DNA of 64,000 bases from an uncultured Lachnospiraceae bacterium (lineage in GTDB: Bacteria; Bacillota; Clostridia; Lachnospirales; Lachnospiraceae), in contig CAMWFQ010000005.1 in the NCBI GenBank assembly GCA_947173495.1, forward strand, positions 62,001 to 126,000. Reading direction: 5' to 3'. Below are positions 40,847 to 49,104 of the stretch, one piece after another (the stretch's first letter is position 1; each line of letters starts with the position of its first letter). Both the position numbers and the translations under genes were made by a program. The notes below the pieces were generated by a model that saw only the letters and a program-made list of their open reading frames with translations, did no database searches and was not told where the DNA came from.

Positions 40847-41899
40847 CTACTTTTCACGCAGCTGAACCACTTTCGCCGCCTTCCTTCGGCGGCTGTCCTC
40901 CAGCGCAGCATAATGCTTTCTGGTCGTATTGATATCCTTATGACCCAAAACATCTGCAACCAGGTAAATATCTCCGGTCTCCTGATAGAGAGTGGTACCG
41001 TAAGTACTGCGCAGTTTATGAGGTGTGATCTTTTTCAGGCTGGTGACATTGGAGGCGTATTTCTTTACAAGATTTTCCACCGCCCGTACTGTAATACGGC
41101 GGTTTTGCATGGATAAGAACAAAGCGTTTTCATGTCCTTCAAGAGGAATCACATGATATCGTTTCTCCAGATAATCATGGAGCGCATCTTCCACTTCCTG
41201 CCCAAAGTAAACAACCGTTTCATACCCGCCCTTTCTTCTTATTTTAAGTCCGTTATTATTAAAATCCACATCATTAATATCCAGGCCCACGCATTCGGAT
41301 ACACGGATACCGGTTCCAAGCAGGAGCGTGAGAAGCGCTACATCCCGCAACTTTGTTTTTTTGTGATATTTCAGCTGGCTTTTTGTGAGTTTTTCCCCTT
41401 CCTCCACCTGATCAAGCAAGATGGCAACTTCATCCACATCCAGATGCACAATCTCTTTGTCGTGCTGTTTGGGGATTGGAACAAGAGCTGCCGGATTTGT
41501 TTTGATCAGCTCTGCACAAAAGTAATAGTTATAAAAACTTTTCAGCGCAGAAAGCTTTCTTTTTTTTCCTCTTTCATTATTAGTATACTCTTTTCCATCC
41601 TTGACATAATAGGTAATATAATCCATATATTCCTGAATATCTTCCCGTGTAATCTGATCCAGAATTGTGATGGGAAAATCGATGATCTTCATGGAGGAAC
41701 AGGCGCTGTTTCTGGTATGGATAAATTCAAAAAACACCCTCAGATCATAGGCATAGGCCAGTCTGGTGCGTGATGAGGTATATTCCTGAATTCCCCAGAA
41801 AAACTGCTTGCAGAAGGAGGGAAGAGTAGAAGCGATCTCGCGCATCCGCAGGGTATTTAAATTATTTTGTTCGTCATGATAATTTTTACTGTTTTCCAT
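40847..41899 (-). CDS. Tyrosine recombinase (XerC/XerD-like)
   Basis: A 350-residue site-specific recombinase. The N-terminal core-binding SAM-like domain is at about residues 30-150, the catalytic domain at about 160-345. Catalytic residues: Arg in LLLGTGIRVSE, Lys in KIRRKGGYE, His-x-x-Arg in ITPHKLRSTYG, His in VLGHKDINTTRKHY, with the nucleophile Tyr in that last motif. No excisionase, att-flanked cargo or transposon genes accompany it, so a chromosomal Xer-type role is more likely than a mobile element. It is slightly longer than XerC/D (about 300 aa) because of an N-terminal extension. It overlaps the upstream ttcA-like gene by 14 bases. A dif-like palindrome lies 3.1 kb away at 45.01 kb. 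Confidence 0.88.
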   Translation of the reverse strand: MENSKNYHDEQNNLNTLRMREIASTLPSFCKQFFWGIQEYTSSRTRLAYAYDLRVFFEFIHTRNSACSSMKIIDFPITILDQITREDIQEYMDYITYYVKDGKEYTNNERGKKRKLSALKSFYNYYFCAELIKTNPAALVPIPKQHDKEIVHLDVDEVAILLDQVEEGEKLTKSQLKYHKKTKLRDVALLTLLLGTGIRVSECVGLDINDVDFNNNGLKIRRKGGYETVVYFGQEVEDALHDYLEKRYHVIPLEGHENALFLSMQNRRITVRAVENLVKKYASNVTSLKKITPHKLRSTYGTTLYQETGDIYLVADVLGHKDINTTRKHYAALEDSRRRKAAKVVQLREK

Positions 41900-42617
41900 T
41901 GTCTTTTTTCCAGCCTTCTATTTTACTGCCCTGAATTGCGGTAAACATACGCTCTTTTACACCGGGATTCTCCTGGTTCAATTTCTGAAGAAGCGTTTTG
42001 ATGTATTCCCGTTTCGTGTGTCCGTCTGCCGGACAGGGGCTTTTCACTACAGGTATCTGATATTTATTTACAAAGCCGATCACATCAGCCTCATTCATAT
42101 ACATAAGAGGCCGGATTACTGTCATATCCATTCGGTCCAGATAGGTGACAGGACGGAAGGTATGGAATCTGCCTTCGTAAATAAGTGACATCAGCATGGT
42201 CTCTATTACATCATCTCTGTGATGAGCGTAAGCCACCTTATTACAGCCGCAGGCCTTTACTGCCTGATTCAGAGCGCCTTTCCTCATTTTGGCGCACAAG
42301 GAGCAGGGGCTTGCTTCCATGCGTTCCTTAAAGATGATATTGGCAATATCGGTTTTTACGATAGTATATTCAATGTTCAGAGTCCGGCACAGTTCTGTTA
42401 TTGCGGTCAGATCAAGGTTATCAAAGCCCAGATCTACCGTCACTGCATGAAGTTCAAAGTGTTTCGGATAAAATCGTTTCAGTCCATGAAGACCATAGAG
42501 CAGGGTAAGGCTGTCTTTTCCACCGGAAATCCCTATTGCAATTTTATCGCCGTCCTCTATCATATGATAATCATCCACAGCGCGGCGGATATAACTGAGT
42601 ACCTTCTGTAATGTCAT
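41886..42617 (-). CDS. TtcA-family tRNA sulfurtransferase (PP-loop ATPase)
   Basis: A 243-residue enzyme with the PP-loop IGISGGKDSLTLLYGL (about residue 28), the CxxC pair in SPCSLCAKMRKGAL (about residue 105), and a third cysteine in KSPCPADG (about 195), the three-cysteine pattern of iron-sulfur TtcA/TtuA/NcsA-type tRNA thiolases. It would thiolate a tRNA base; TtcA makes 2-thiocytidine 32, but the exact target is uncertain. It is transcribed with the recombinase gene (overlap of 14 bases). Confidence 0.85.
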   Translation of the reverse strand: MTLQKVLSYIRRAVDDYHMIEDGDKIAIGISGGKDSLTLLYGLHGLKRFYPKHFELHAVTVDLGFDNLDLTAITELCRTLNIEYTIVKTDIANIIFKERMEASPCSLCAKMRKGALNQAVKACGCNKVAYAHHRDDVIETMLMSLIYEGRFHTFRPVTYLDRMDMTVIRPLMYMNEADVIGFVNKYQIPVVKSPCPADGHTKREYIKTLLQKLNQENPGVKERMFTAIQGSKIEGWKKDNGKQ

Positions 42618-42755
42618 TTACGCCTCCCGGTCAGGTATTTTATAAGTGAAAATTACATATTCTCACGGACTTTGCAACAAGGGTAAAGTCCTGGCTGAAC
42701 TGTTACCTATTCTATCACATTTCATAAAATATACATAGTATCTTCAAAAAAAAGA

Positions 42756-42764
42756 TGTTATACT
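42756..42764 (+). promoter_or_regulatory. Possible extended -10 promoter of the AI-2E transporter gene
   Basis: TGTTATACT fits an extended -10 (TGnTATAxT), 63 bases before the gene; no good -35 is seen. It lies in the divergent gap with the ttcA-like gene. Confidence 0.4.
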
Positions 42765-42826
42765 GAATGTAAATTCTTATGAGAAATATTCTTCTCAGAA
42801 GCAGAAGAGGAGGCCGGAGTTTAATC

Positions 42827-44263
42827 ATGAAATTCAAGTTCAATAAGCGTTATTTTCGTATTGGCATCACAGCATTTGCAGTCATTGCGGCATCTATCTG
42901 TTTTTACTTTCTCATTTTTCATGGTGATCGTTTTTCAGCTCAGCTGGATGCGCTGATCAGAGTTGTCAGCCCTGTTATGTATGGCATTATCTTTGCTTAT
43001 CTTATGACTCCTATGGTCAATGGGATCGAGAACCGTTTTATTTTGCCCCTTTTATCTAAAAAAAATGAAAAGACGATTTCCGCAAAGCAGCGAAAATATA
43101 TGCGCGTTTTTTCTATCATAATTACATTGTTTATTGTGGGCTATCTGATTTATGGGTTCTTTTCTATATTGATTCCCAATATTGTAAACAGTATCAAGAG
43201 CATTTCACTTCAGTTTCCAAGTTATATACAGAATCTGACAGACTGGTCAGCGAAGTTTCTGGAGGATAATCCTGATATTGAGAAAATGGTAGTATTGCTC
43301 CTGGATACTTACTCGGAAGAGTTTATGAACTACTTAAACGGCAGCATCGTTCCTCAAATGGAGACTCTGCTCAAACAGGTTTCCCTGAGTATGATCAGTC
43401 TGCTCAAAATGATGTGGAACTTTATCATCGGGATGATTATATCGATCTATGTGCTCTACAATAAAGAGCTTTTTGCAGGGCAGGCCAAGAAAATCGTTTA
43501 TGCAGTGCTGAAAACAAAGTCAGCCAATCAGTTTATTATGGATGTGCGCTTTACCAGCAATACTTTTATAGGATTTATCAGTGGTAAGATCATTGATTCA
43601 CTTATCATCGGAGTGATCTGCTTCGCAGGTACCAGCATACTGAAGATGCCTTATGCGCTGCTGATCAGTGTGATCGTGGGCGTAACCAATGTAATCCCGT
43701 TTTTTGGTCCTTATCTTGGGGCAATACCAAGCACCATTCTTATTTTAATGGTAAATCCTGTTAAATGTATTTATTTTATTATCTTTATACTGATTCTGCA
43801 GCAGGTTGACGGTAATCTGATCGGGCCTAAGATCCTGGGACAATCCACAGGTCTGTCAGGGTTCTGGGTGATTTTTTCCATAACGATTTTTGGCGGTATC
43901 ATGGGTATTCCGGGAATGATCATTGGTGTTCCGTTTTTTGCAGTTCTCTATGCGATGATTCGGCGTATGGCGAATAAAATGCTTCAGAGAAAAGGACTTC
44001 CAACAGATACGGAAAAATACCGTAATGTTAATTATATTGAAGGACATAATAAATTTGTTCCATTGGAAGAAATACAGACGCAGGAGCCTTTTTTCAGACT
44101 AAAGAAGCGTAAGATTGGCATGGACAGATTTCATTTACCTCATTTCGACAGCCATTTGCCGGAAAGGGACAATAGAAAGGAACATGATAGTTTTACAGAG
44201 CATGTTCAGGAAGAAAGGGGCGATACGGAGAACGATGAAATTTTTGATTCAGAGAGTAGATAA
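42827..44263 (+). CDS. AI-2E family transporter (YhhT/YtvI-like permease)
   Basis: A 478-residue membrane protein with about seven to eight hydrophobic segments and the family pattern: SPVMYGIIFAYLMTPMVNGIENR near the N-terminus, then FISGKIIDSLIIGVICFAGTSILKMPYALLISVIVGVTNVIPFFGPYLGAIPS and LQQVDGNLIGPKILGQSTGLSGFWVI. Members include exporters of AI-2 and Na+/H+ antiporters; substrate here is unknown. A charged cytosolic tail of about 70 residues follows the last segment. GGAG seven bases upstream supports the ATG at 42827, not the track start. The 3' end overlaps dtd by 29 bases. Confidence 0.87.
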   Translation: MKFKFNKRYFRIGITAFAVIAASICFYFLIFHGDRFSAQLDALIRVVSPVMYGIIFAYLMTPMVNGIENRFILPLLSKKNEKTISAKQRKYMRVFSIIITLFIVGYLIYGFFSILIPNIVNSIKSISLQFPSYIQNLTDWSAKFLEDNPDIEKMVVLLLDTYSEEFMNYLNGSIVPQMETLLKQVSLSMISLLKMMWNFIIGMIISIYVLYNKELFAGQAKKIVYAVLKTKSANQFIMDVRFTSNTFIGFISGKIIDSLIIGVICFAGTSILKMPYALLISVIVGVTNVIPFFGPYLGAIPSTILILMVNPVKCIYFIIFILILQQVDGNLIGPKILGQSTGLSGFWVIFSITIFGGIMGIPGMIIGVPFFAVLYAMIRRMANKMLQRKGLPTDTEKYRNVNYIEGHNKFVPLEEIQTQEPFFRLKKRKIGMDRFHLPHFDSHLPERDNRKEHDSFTEHVQEERGDTENDEIFDSESR

Positions 44264-44696
44264 GGCCAGTGTATCGGTAGATCAGCAGATAGTAGGCGAG
44301 ATTTCCAACGGGTTTCTGGTGTTTGTGGGGATCAGCAATACAGATACCCGCGAAATTGCTGATAAAATGATAAACAAACTGATTCATCTGAGAATATTTT
44401 CAGATGAAAACGGAAAAACCAATTTGGATATTAAAAGCGTAAATGGAGAAATGTTAATTATTTCACAATTTACATTATATGCCGATTGTCGAAAGGGAAA
44501 CCGCCCATCCTTTATAAATGCCGGTGATCCTCAAACCGCCAATGAGTTGTATGAATACATTCTTAAAAAGTGTTCCGGGGAGATTTCCCATGTGGCGCAC
44601 GGAATATTTGGCGCACATATGGAGGTTTCGCTTATTAATCACGGACCGTTTACTATTATGCTGGACTCTGATGAAATTATGCCTGCCAATAAATAA
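44235..44696 (+). CDS. dtd: D-aminoacyl-tRNA deacylase
   Basis: A 153-residue proofreading enzyme that removes D-amino acids from mischarged tRNA. It starts MKFLIQRVDKASVSVDQQIVGEISNGFLVFVGIS and has the two family motifs SQFTLYADCRKGNRPSF and NHGPFTIMLDS (the NxGPVT-like motif). GGAG four bases before the ATG at 44235 and the canonical MKxxIQRV start fix the start; the ORF-track start is inside the transporter gene. Confidence 0.95.
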   Translation: MKFLIQRVDKASVSVDQQIVGEISNGFLVFVGISNTDTREIADKMINKLIHLRIFSDENGKTNLDIKSVNGEMLIISQFTLYADCRKGNRPSFINAGDPQTANELYEYILKKCSGEISHVAHGIFGAHMEVSLINHGPFTIMLDSDEIMPANK

Positions 44697-44729
44697 TAAA
44701 TATTTTCAAGTAAAGAATGAGGGAAAAGA

Positions 44730-45023
44730 ATGAAGGCTTTACTCCTGGTGGTTGTGTTTGTGGTGGCAGTATACATATATACCTCTATCAGAAACAAAAA
44801 AAATCGAATACACACCCAGAATATTGATACGGTAAATGAGTTCCGGAAAAGGTATCTGGAGAAAAGAACCCGTAAAACTGATGAGGAAAAGGAATATATT
44901 CAATATACGACCAAATATAACAGTTCCATCGACTTTATAGACAAGGATGAATTTATTCAGGAAGTTCAGGATACAAAATCAAAATTGTCTGAGCGTCCAT
45001 CGAAACATCAAAAGTTTACATAA
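44730..45023 (+). CDS. Hypothetical membrane-anchored protein, 97 aa
   Basis: An N-terminal membrane segment (about residues 2-18, ALLLVVVFVVAVYIYTS) followed by a 78-residue highly charged, probably helical cytosolic region rich in K, E and R. I recognise no family. TGAGGGAAAAG precedes the ATG, and it follows dtd by 33 bases. Its last codons (AAG TTT ACA TAA) form the left arm of the palindrome at 45011-45041. Confidence 0.65.
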   Translation: MKALLLVVVFVVAVYIYTSIRNKKNRIHTQNIDTVNEFRKRYLEKRTRKTDEEKEYIQYTTKYNSSIDFIDKDEFIQEVQDTKSKLSERPSKHQKFT

Positions 45024-45041
45024 AATAATTATGTAAACTTT
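45011..45041. other. 13-bp palindrome with dif-like arms at the coding-strand switch
   Basis: AAAGTTTACATAA and TTATGTAAACTTT are perfect inverted repeats around AATAA. The 11-base right arm TTATGTAAACT equals the XerD-side arm of the Bacillus subtilis dif site as I remember it. The spacer is five rather than six bases and the left arm is a mirror copy rather than a typical XerC arm. It overlaps the stop of the 97-aa gene, and all larger gene blocks change from + to - here. It could alternatively be an AT-rich terminator. Confidence 0.4.
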
Positions 45042-45080
45042 ACTCGCGCGGACAAGGATCCAGGCGAACATATAATAACA

Positions 45081-45136
45081 GGCCCGGAACTATTCGTTAA
45101 ACTTTGGTTTTGCGAATAGTTCTGGGCCCGGCTTTT
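45081..45136. terminator. Bidirectional intrinsic terminator between convergent genes
   Basis: GGCCCgGAACTATTCG and CGAATAGTTCtGGGCC arms, about 15 pairs, followed on the plus strand by CGGCTTTTA. It separates the 97-aa gene (+) and the kinase-like gene (-). Confidence 0.8.
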
Positions 45137-45150
45137 ACTTATTTTCCTTT

Positions 45151-45783
45151 TCACATATTGCTGGTTCTGGACTCAAAATCTTCAACATACTGAGTAATCA
45201 GCTTCACAGTTCCTTCGATTCCAAGAACACTGCTGTTAATACACAGATCATAACTGTCGGCCCGTCCCCATTTCTTGGAGGAATAATAGTTGTAATAGCT
45301 CTGACGTTGTTTATCTTTTTTGATACACATATCTTTAGCTTTTGCGGCATCCAGATTGTATTTATTCATGATGAATTTGATCTTTTCGTCTTCATTTCCA
45401 TAAATGAAAATGTGTACACAATTTTTCATATCACTCAGAGCGTAATCTGCACACCGTCCAACAATTACGCAGGGTTCTTCATGGGCAATCTTTTTGATGG
45501 CATCAAACTGTGCCAGAAAAACCTTATGGCTGATCGGCATATCCACAAAATGAGATGAATTATAGCCAAAAGAATATGTGTCCATAACCAGATTATAGAG
45601 AAATGAGCCTGTAGGCTTTTCATCATGATTTTCCAGCATTTCTTCACAAAAACCACTTTCTTTGGCTGCTCTGGTCAAGAGCTCTTTGTCATAGAATTTG
45701 ATGTCAAAATAATTTGCAACCAATTCCCCTATCTCACGGCCGGCAGATCCAAACTGGCGGCCTATGGTAATTACTGTATTCAT
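45151..45783 (-). CDS. Cytidylate kinase-like family protein
   Basis: A 210-residue P-loop kinase-like protein: MNTVITIGRQFGSAGREIGELVANYFDIKFYDKELL, with the GSAGREIG phosphate loop, then CVIVGRCADYAL and VHIFIYGNEDEKIKFI and a basic DKQRQSYYNYYSSKKWGRADSYDLCINSS region matching the cytidylate kinase-like group (distinct from canonical Cmk). Its nucleotide substrate is unknown. It has its own promoter upstream and lies at the end of the minus-strand block, before a strong terminator. Confidence 0.85.
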   Translation of the reverse strand: MNTVITIGRQFGSAGREIGELVANYFDIKFYDKELLTRAAKESGFCEEMLENHDEKPTGSFLYNLVMDTYSFGYNSSHFVDMPISHKVFLAQFDAIKKIAHEEPCVIVGRCADYALSDMKNCVHIFIYGNEDEKIKFIMNKYNLDAAKAKDMCIKKDKQRQSYYNYYSSKKWGRADSYDLCINSSVLGIEGTVKLITQYVEDFESRTSNM

Positions 45784-45809
45784 ATAAACGCCTCCTTTCT
45801 TATGTAAAT

Positions 45810-45838
45810 ATTATACAAAAAAAAGAAAAAAAATTCAA
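45810..45838 (-). promoter_or_regulatory. SigmaA promoter of the cytidylate kinase-like gene
   Basis: Minus strand TTGAAT and TATAAT with a 17-base, almost pure T spacer, just after the rluD stop codon. Confidence 0.7.
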
Positions 45839-45839
45839 T

Positions 45840-46778
45840 CTACAGAATGTTTAGCAAATGGTTAAAATATTCCGGCAAGGGAGCATCTGTCTCAATGTAT
45901 TTTTGGGTACTGGGATGGAAAAATCCCAGAATCTTGGCATGAAGTGTCTGCCCGGTCAGTGAATATGGACAGTTTTTGGGGCCGTAAACATAATCTCCAA
46001 GAAGAGGATGCCCATAACAGGACATATGAACCCGGATTTGATGGGTGCGCCCTGTTTCCAACTGACACTCGATATAAGTGAACCTGTCAAAACGCGCAAT
46101 AACTTTGTAATGAGTAATGGCAGTTTTTCCTCTTACAGTGCTGCCGGTGCCGGTATCCGGAAGGACTGCCATTTTTTTTCGATTCGAGGGATCTCTTCCA
46201 ATCAGTGTGCGTATGGTACCCTCTTCCTCTTTTATAACGCCATGTACAATGGCATGATACTTCCTTACAATCGTATGCTCCTTCAACTGAGACGCGATAC
46301 TTGCATGGGCGAAATCATTTTTACAGACGATGACAGAACCTGTTGTATCTTTATCGATCCTGTGAACGATACCGGGGCGAAGCACTCCGTTAATACCGCT
46401 CAGATTTTGATTGCAGTGAAATAAAAGGGCGTTTACCAGTGTACCGCTGTAATGACCGGCGGCAGGATGCACAACCATTCCCTTAGGCTTATTGACAACA
46501 ATTACATCGTTATCTTCATATAGAATATCAAGAGGAATATCTTCAGCCAGAATATCCGGCGTAATGGCGGCGGGCAGAATAATGCGGATATTATCATCGG
46601 TCCTGACCCGGTAACTGGCTTTGACGCTCAGACCATTTACGGTAAGATCACCTTCTGAAATCAGCTTTTGAATATAAGAACGGGATAAATGCTCCATAAG
46701 AGAATCCACACATTTGTCCAGTCTCTCACCTTCCGATTGTTCAGTTACTATGAAATCAAATTCTTTCAACTCTGACAT
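45840..46778 (-). CDS. RluD-family 23S rRNA pseudouridine synthase
   Basis: A 312-residue enzyme with an N-terminal S4 domain (GERLDKCVDSLMEHLSRSYIQKLISEGDLTVNG) and a catalytic domain carrying ILYEDNDVIVVNKPKGMVVHPAAGH and the active-site HRIDKDTTGSVIVCKND (Asp about residue 140), then LETGRTHQIRVHMSCYGHPLLGD. Gene order rluD-like after lspA matches Bacillus lspA-ylyB. It likely isomerises helix 69 or related uridines in 23S rRNA; target not proven. Confidence 0.92.
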   Translation of the reverse strand: MSELKEFDFIVTEQSEGERLDKCVDSLMEHLSRSYIQKLISEGDLTVNGLSVKASYRVRTDDNIRIILPAAITPDILAEDIPLDILYEDNDVIVVNKPKGMVVHPAAGHYSGTLVNALLFHCNQNLSGINGVLRPGIVHRIDKDTTGSVIVCKNDFAHASIASQLKEHTIVRKYHAIVHGVIKEEEGTIRTLIGRDPSNRKKMAVLPDTGTGSTVRGKTAITHYKVIARFDRFTYIECQLETGRTHQIRVHMSCYGHPLLGDYVYGPKNCPYSLTGQTLHAKILGFFHPSTQKYIETDAPLPEYFNHLLNIL

Positions 46779-46784
46779 GCCGCT

Positions 46785-47306
46785 TTAAATCCCTGATTTT
46801 TTCTGACGGAAACTCAAAAATCCAAAATCATTTTCCTGATAGACAAAGAGCACCTGAAAAACCAGAATGGCAGCGGAAAATGTAACATACATATCCGCAA
46901 CATTGAATATCGGAAAATTAATAAGCGAAATATAGATAAAATCCACTACATAATCAAGCCGCAGCCTGTCTGCGAGATTTCCTATGGCGCCTGATGCAGT
47001 TATGATCAGGAGAATATGAAGACGGGTATATTTTGAGGCACAGGGCGCCTTGCAGAGCACGTAGACGATCACGCACAAAAAGGTGACAGATGTAAAGACA
47101 AAGAATCCTTTTTGATTCTGCAGAATACCAAAGGCCGCACCGTGGTTTTCCAGATAGCTCAGTTCCAGAATTCCTGGAATAACAGAGACAGAAGGCTGGT
47201 TTTTTAATCGAAGCACGGCAAGATGCTTGGTAAATTGATCAACCCAGACCAAGATAACCAATAATAATATATCCCAGAATAGTAATTTTGATTTATGATT
47301 TTTCAT
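46785..47306 (-). CDS. lspA: Lipoprotein signal peptidase (signal peptidase II)
   Basis: A 173-residue membrane protease with four hydrophobic segments that cleaves prolipoprotein signal peptides. Catalytic aspartates are in GNLADRLRLDYVVDFI (NxxDR) and PIFNVADMYV (FNxAD); LENHGAAFGIL is also diagnostic. A substrate, the lipobox-bearing carboxypeptidase, is encoded at 51.9 kb. It lies six bases before the rluD-like gene. Confidence 0.96.
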   Translation of the reverse strand: MKNHKSKLLFWDILLLVILVWVDQFTKHLAVLRLKNQPSVSVIPGILELSYLENHGAAFGILQNQKGFFVFTSVTFLCVIVYVLCKAPCASKYTRLHILLIITASGAIGNLADRLRLDYVVDFIYISLINFPIFNVADMYVTFSAAILVFQVLFVYQENDFGFLSFRQKKSGI

Positions 47307-47314
47307 AACAGACT

Positions 47315-48418
47315 TTACTCACAATCCTCCACATAATGAATTTCCGAAATGGCATTTAAAATATCGTCATCTGTCACGGTTCTGTCGATCAGAGCCTTTC
47401 CTACTTTTTTGAGAAGAACAAATTTAATACTGCCATTCTCCATTTTTTTATCTGACTTGGTCAGACGCAGGATTTCTTCGGGATCGATATCTTCAAGAGA
47501 GATGGGAAGATTAAACGGCACAAACATATCCCTGATTTCATAATACTCTTCCATGGAAAGCCATTCATGCTCCCATGAAATGAATGCGGCGGCCACGGCT
47601 CCTAACGCAACACATTCTCCGTGGGTAAGCGTGAAATTTTTATATTTTTCAATGGCATGTCCTATTGTATGTCCGAAGTTAAGAAGAGCACGGTCTCCTT
47701 TTTCAGTAGGATCTTTTTCAACTACCAGCTTTTTGATCTTACAGCTGCGCTCTACCATTTCAAGAAGGGTATCTACGTCTCTGTCACAGATTTCATACAT
47801 ATGTTCAAGAAGCCATTCATAAAAAAGACCGTCTTTGATTAATCCGTGTTTCATAACTTCAGCAAATCCGCTGAAAAATTGACGGTCATCCAATGTCTTC
47901 AGTACACTGATATTCATGTAAACCAGTCTGGGCATATAAAAGGCGCCCACCATATTTTTATAGCCTTCGAAATCAACGCCGGTCTTTCCGCCGATACTTG
48001 AGTCAGCCTGTGCAAGAAGGGTCGTTGGAATCTGTATAAAATCAATACCACGCAGGTAGGTAGCTGCTGCAAAACCGGTAAGATCACCTGTAACGCCGCC
48101 GCCTAAGGCAATCAGCAAATCCTTTCGGTCAAATTTTTCATGGATTAAAAGCGTATAGATCTCTCTCACTGTGGACAGTGTTTTACTCTCCTCTCCTGCC
48201 TGAAAAGAAAATAAAATAATTTTCTTACATTTACCTTCCAGAAGGTTTTTTAGCTCTTCTCCATAAAGAGAGCGGACATGGGAATCCGTTATAATACAGA
48301 CTTTCCTTTCTTCAATGCCGAGCGTATCAAGCTCCCTGGAAAGTTCTTCAAAATCTGTGGAAAATACAATATCATAACAGGGTTTCTTTTCATATAAGAT
48401 CGTTAATCGACTGTCCAT
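47315..48418 (-). CDS. aroB: 3-dehydroquinate synthase
   Basis: A 367-residue NAD- and metal-dependent enzyme of the shikimate pathway (DAHP to 3-dehydroquinate). Motifs: ALGGGVTGDLTGFAAATYLRGIDFIQIPTTLLAQADSSIGGKTGVDFEGYKNMVGAF, VMKHGLIKD and LLNFGHTIGHAIE (metal ligand histidines). No other aro genes are near; it lies upstream of lspA on the minus strand, nine bases apart. Length is typical. Confidence 0.96.
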   Translation of the reverse strand: MDSRLTILYEKKPCYDIVFSTDFEELSRELDTLGIEERKVCIITDSHVRSLYGEELKNLLEGKCKKIILFSFQAGEESKTLSTVREIYTLLIHEKFDRKDLLIALGGGVTGDLTGFAAATYLRGIDFIQIPTTLLAQADSSIGGKTGVDFEGYKNMVGAFYMPRLVYMNISVLKTLDDRQFFSGFAEVMKHGLIKDGLFYEWLLEHMYEICDRDVDTLLEMVERSCKIKKLVVEKDPTEKGDRALLNFGHTIGHAIEKYKNFTLTHGECVALGAVAAAFISWEHEWLSMEEYYEIRDMFVPFNLPISLEDIDPEEILRLTKSDKKMENGSIKFVLLKKVGKALIDRTVTDDDILNAISEIHYVEDCE

Positions 48419-48452
48419 TTTTGATTCATATCCTTTTCGTAATATTTTGAAT

Positions 48453-48540
48453 CGAGTAGGGAAGATTTATCTTCCACTACTCGCCGCGCGGCCCGCATGC
48501 TGCTTCAGCAGCAAACTTCCTTTTGCGGGCCTGCGCATTA
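48453..48540 (+). repeat. Full copy F of the nested-hairpin intergenic repeat
   Basis: Stem one CGAGTAGGGAAG with CTTCCACTACTCG, stem two GGCCCGCA/TGCGGGCC enclosing TGCTGC-TTCA-GCAGCA, ending TGCGCATTAAA. It lies between sepF and aroB, both on the minus strand, so it is antisense to that transcript. A hairpin (AAGCTTTCTGC/GCAGAAAGCTT) follows directly. Confidence 0.9.
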
Positions 48541-48546
48541 AATTTA

Positions 48547-48572
48547 AAGCTTTCTGCTCCGGCAGAAAGCTT
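48547..48572 (-). terminator. Probable terminator after sepF
   Basis: AAGCTTTCTGC-loop-GCAGAAAGCTT, an 11-bp perfect stem 19 bases after the sepF stop, followed by TAAATTTAA; the T-run is weak. Confidence 0.5.
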
Positions 48573-48590
48573 CAGGCATCTGATTTAAGT

Positions 48591-49091
48591 TTAAATACTG
48601 TTATTGATGGGAACATCAAAAGATCCGGACAAAATTTCCTGGAAATCACCTGAAATATCGACAACAGCCGGTGTAATAATAAAGATATAGTTGGAAATCT
48701 TCTGCAGATTTCCACTGATTGCATAACAGGAACCGGATGTGAAATCAATAATACGCTGGGCAATATCTACATCTAATCCTTCCAGATTAAGTACCACTGT
48801 TCTGTTGGCGAGTAAGGTTTCTGTGATTTCTCTTGCATCTTCAATAGAAGTAGGTTTGATCACGCAGACTTCCATGCCGGTATTGCCTTTTTTGGTCTGC
48901 CGCATTGGTGTTACCTTGCTGGGAGCTGCCTTTCGTACAGTCCTCTCTTCTTCAACTGCAGATTCTTCTCTTATTACGGGTTGTTTTTTAGGCTTTTCTT
49001 CTACGGGTTCATCATAATATTCGTCGTCATAGAAATCATCATCTTCTTCATTCAGTCTCATGTAGTTGAGAAACTTATCCATTACACTCAT
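48591..49091 (-). CDS. sepF: Cell division protein SepF
   Basis: A 166-residue FtsZ-interacting protein. The N-terminal membrane-targeting helix MSVMDKFLNYMRLN is followed by an acidic, disordered linker (about residues 15-70) and the SepF core VCVIKPTSIEDAREITETLLANRTVVLNLEGLDVDIAQRIIDFTSGSCYAISGNLQKISNYIFIITP. It bundles FtsZ and tethers the Z ring. It follows ylmE by 13 bases, the ylmE-sepF(ylmF) order of Bacillus. Confidence 0.96.
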   Translation of the reverse strand: MSVMDKFLNYMRLNEEDDDFYDDEYYDEPVEEKPKKQPVIREESAVEEERTVRKAAPSKVTPMRQTKKGNTGMEVCVIKPTSIEDAREITETLLANRTVVLNLEGLDVDIAQRIIDFTSGSCYAISGNLQKISNYIFIITPAVVDISGDFQEILSGSFDVPINNSI

Positions 49092-49104
49092 TTTGAAGCG
49101 CTCC

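Noticed and set aside
40847-41899. Recombinase as marker of a prophage or integrative element
   Set aside because: No phage, conjugation or cargo genes, no att-like direct repeats and no tRNA nearby; neighbours are housekeeping genes.
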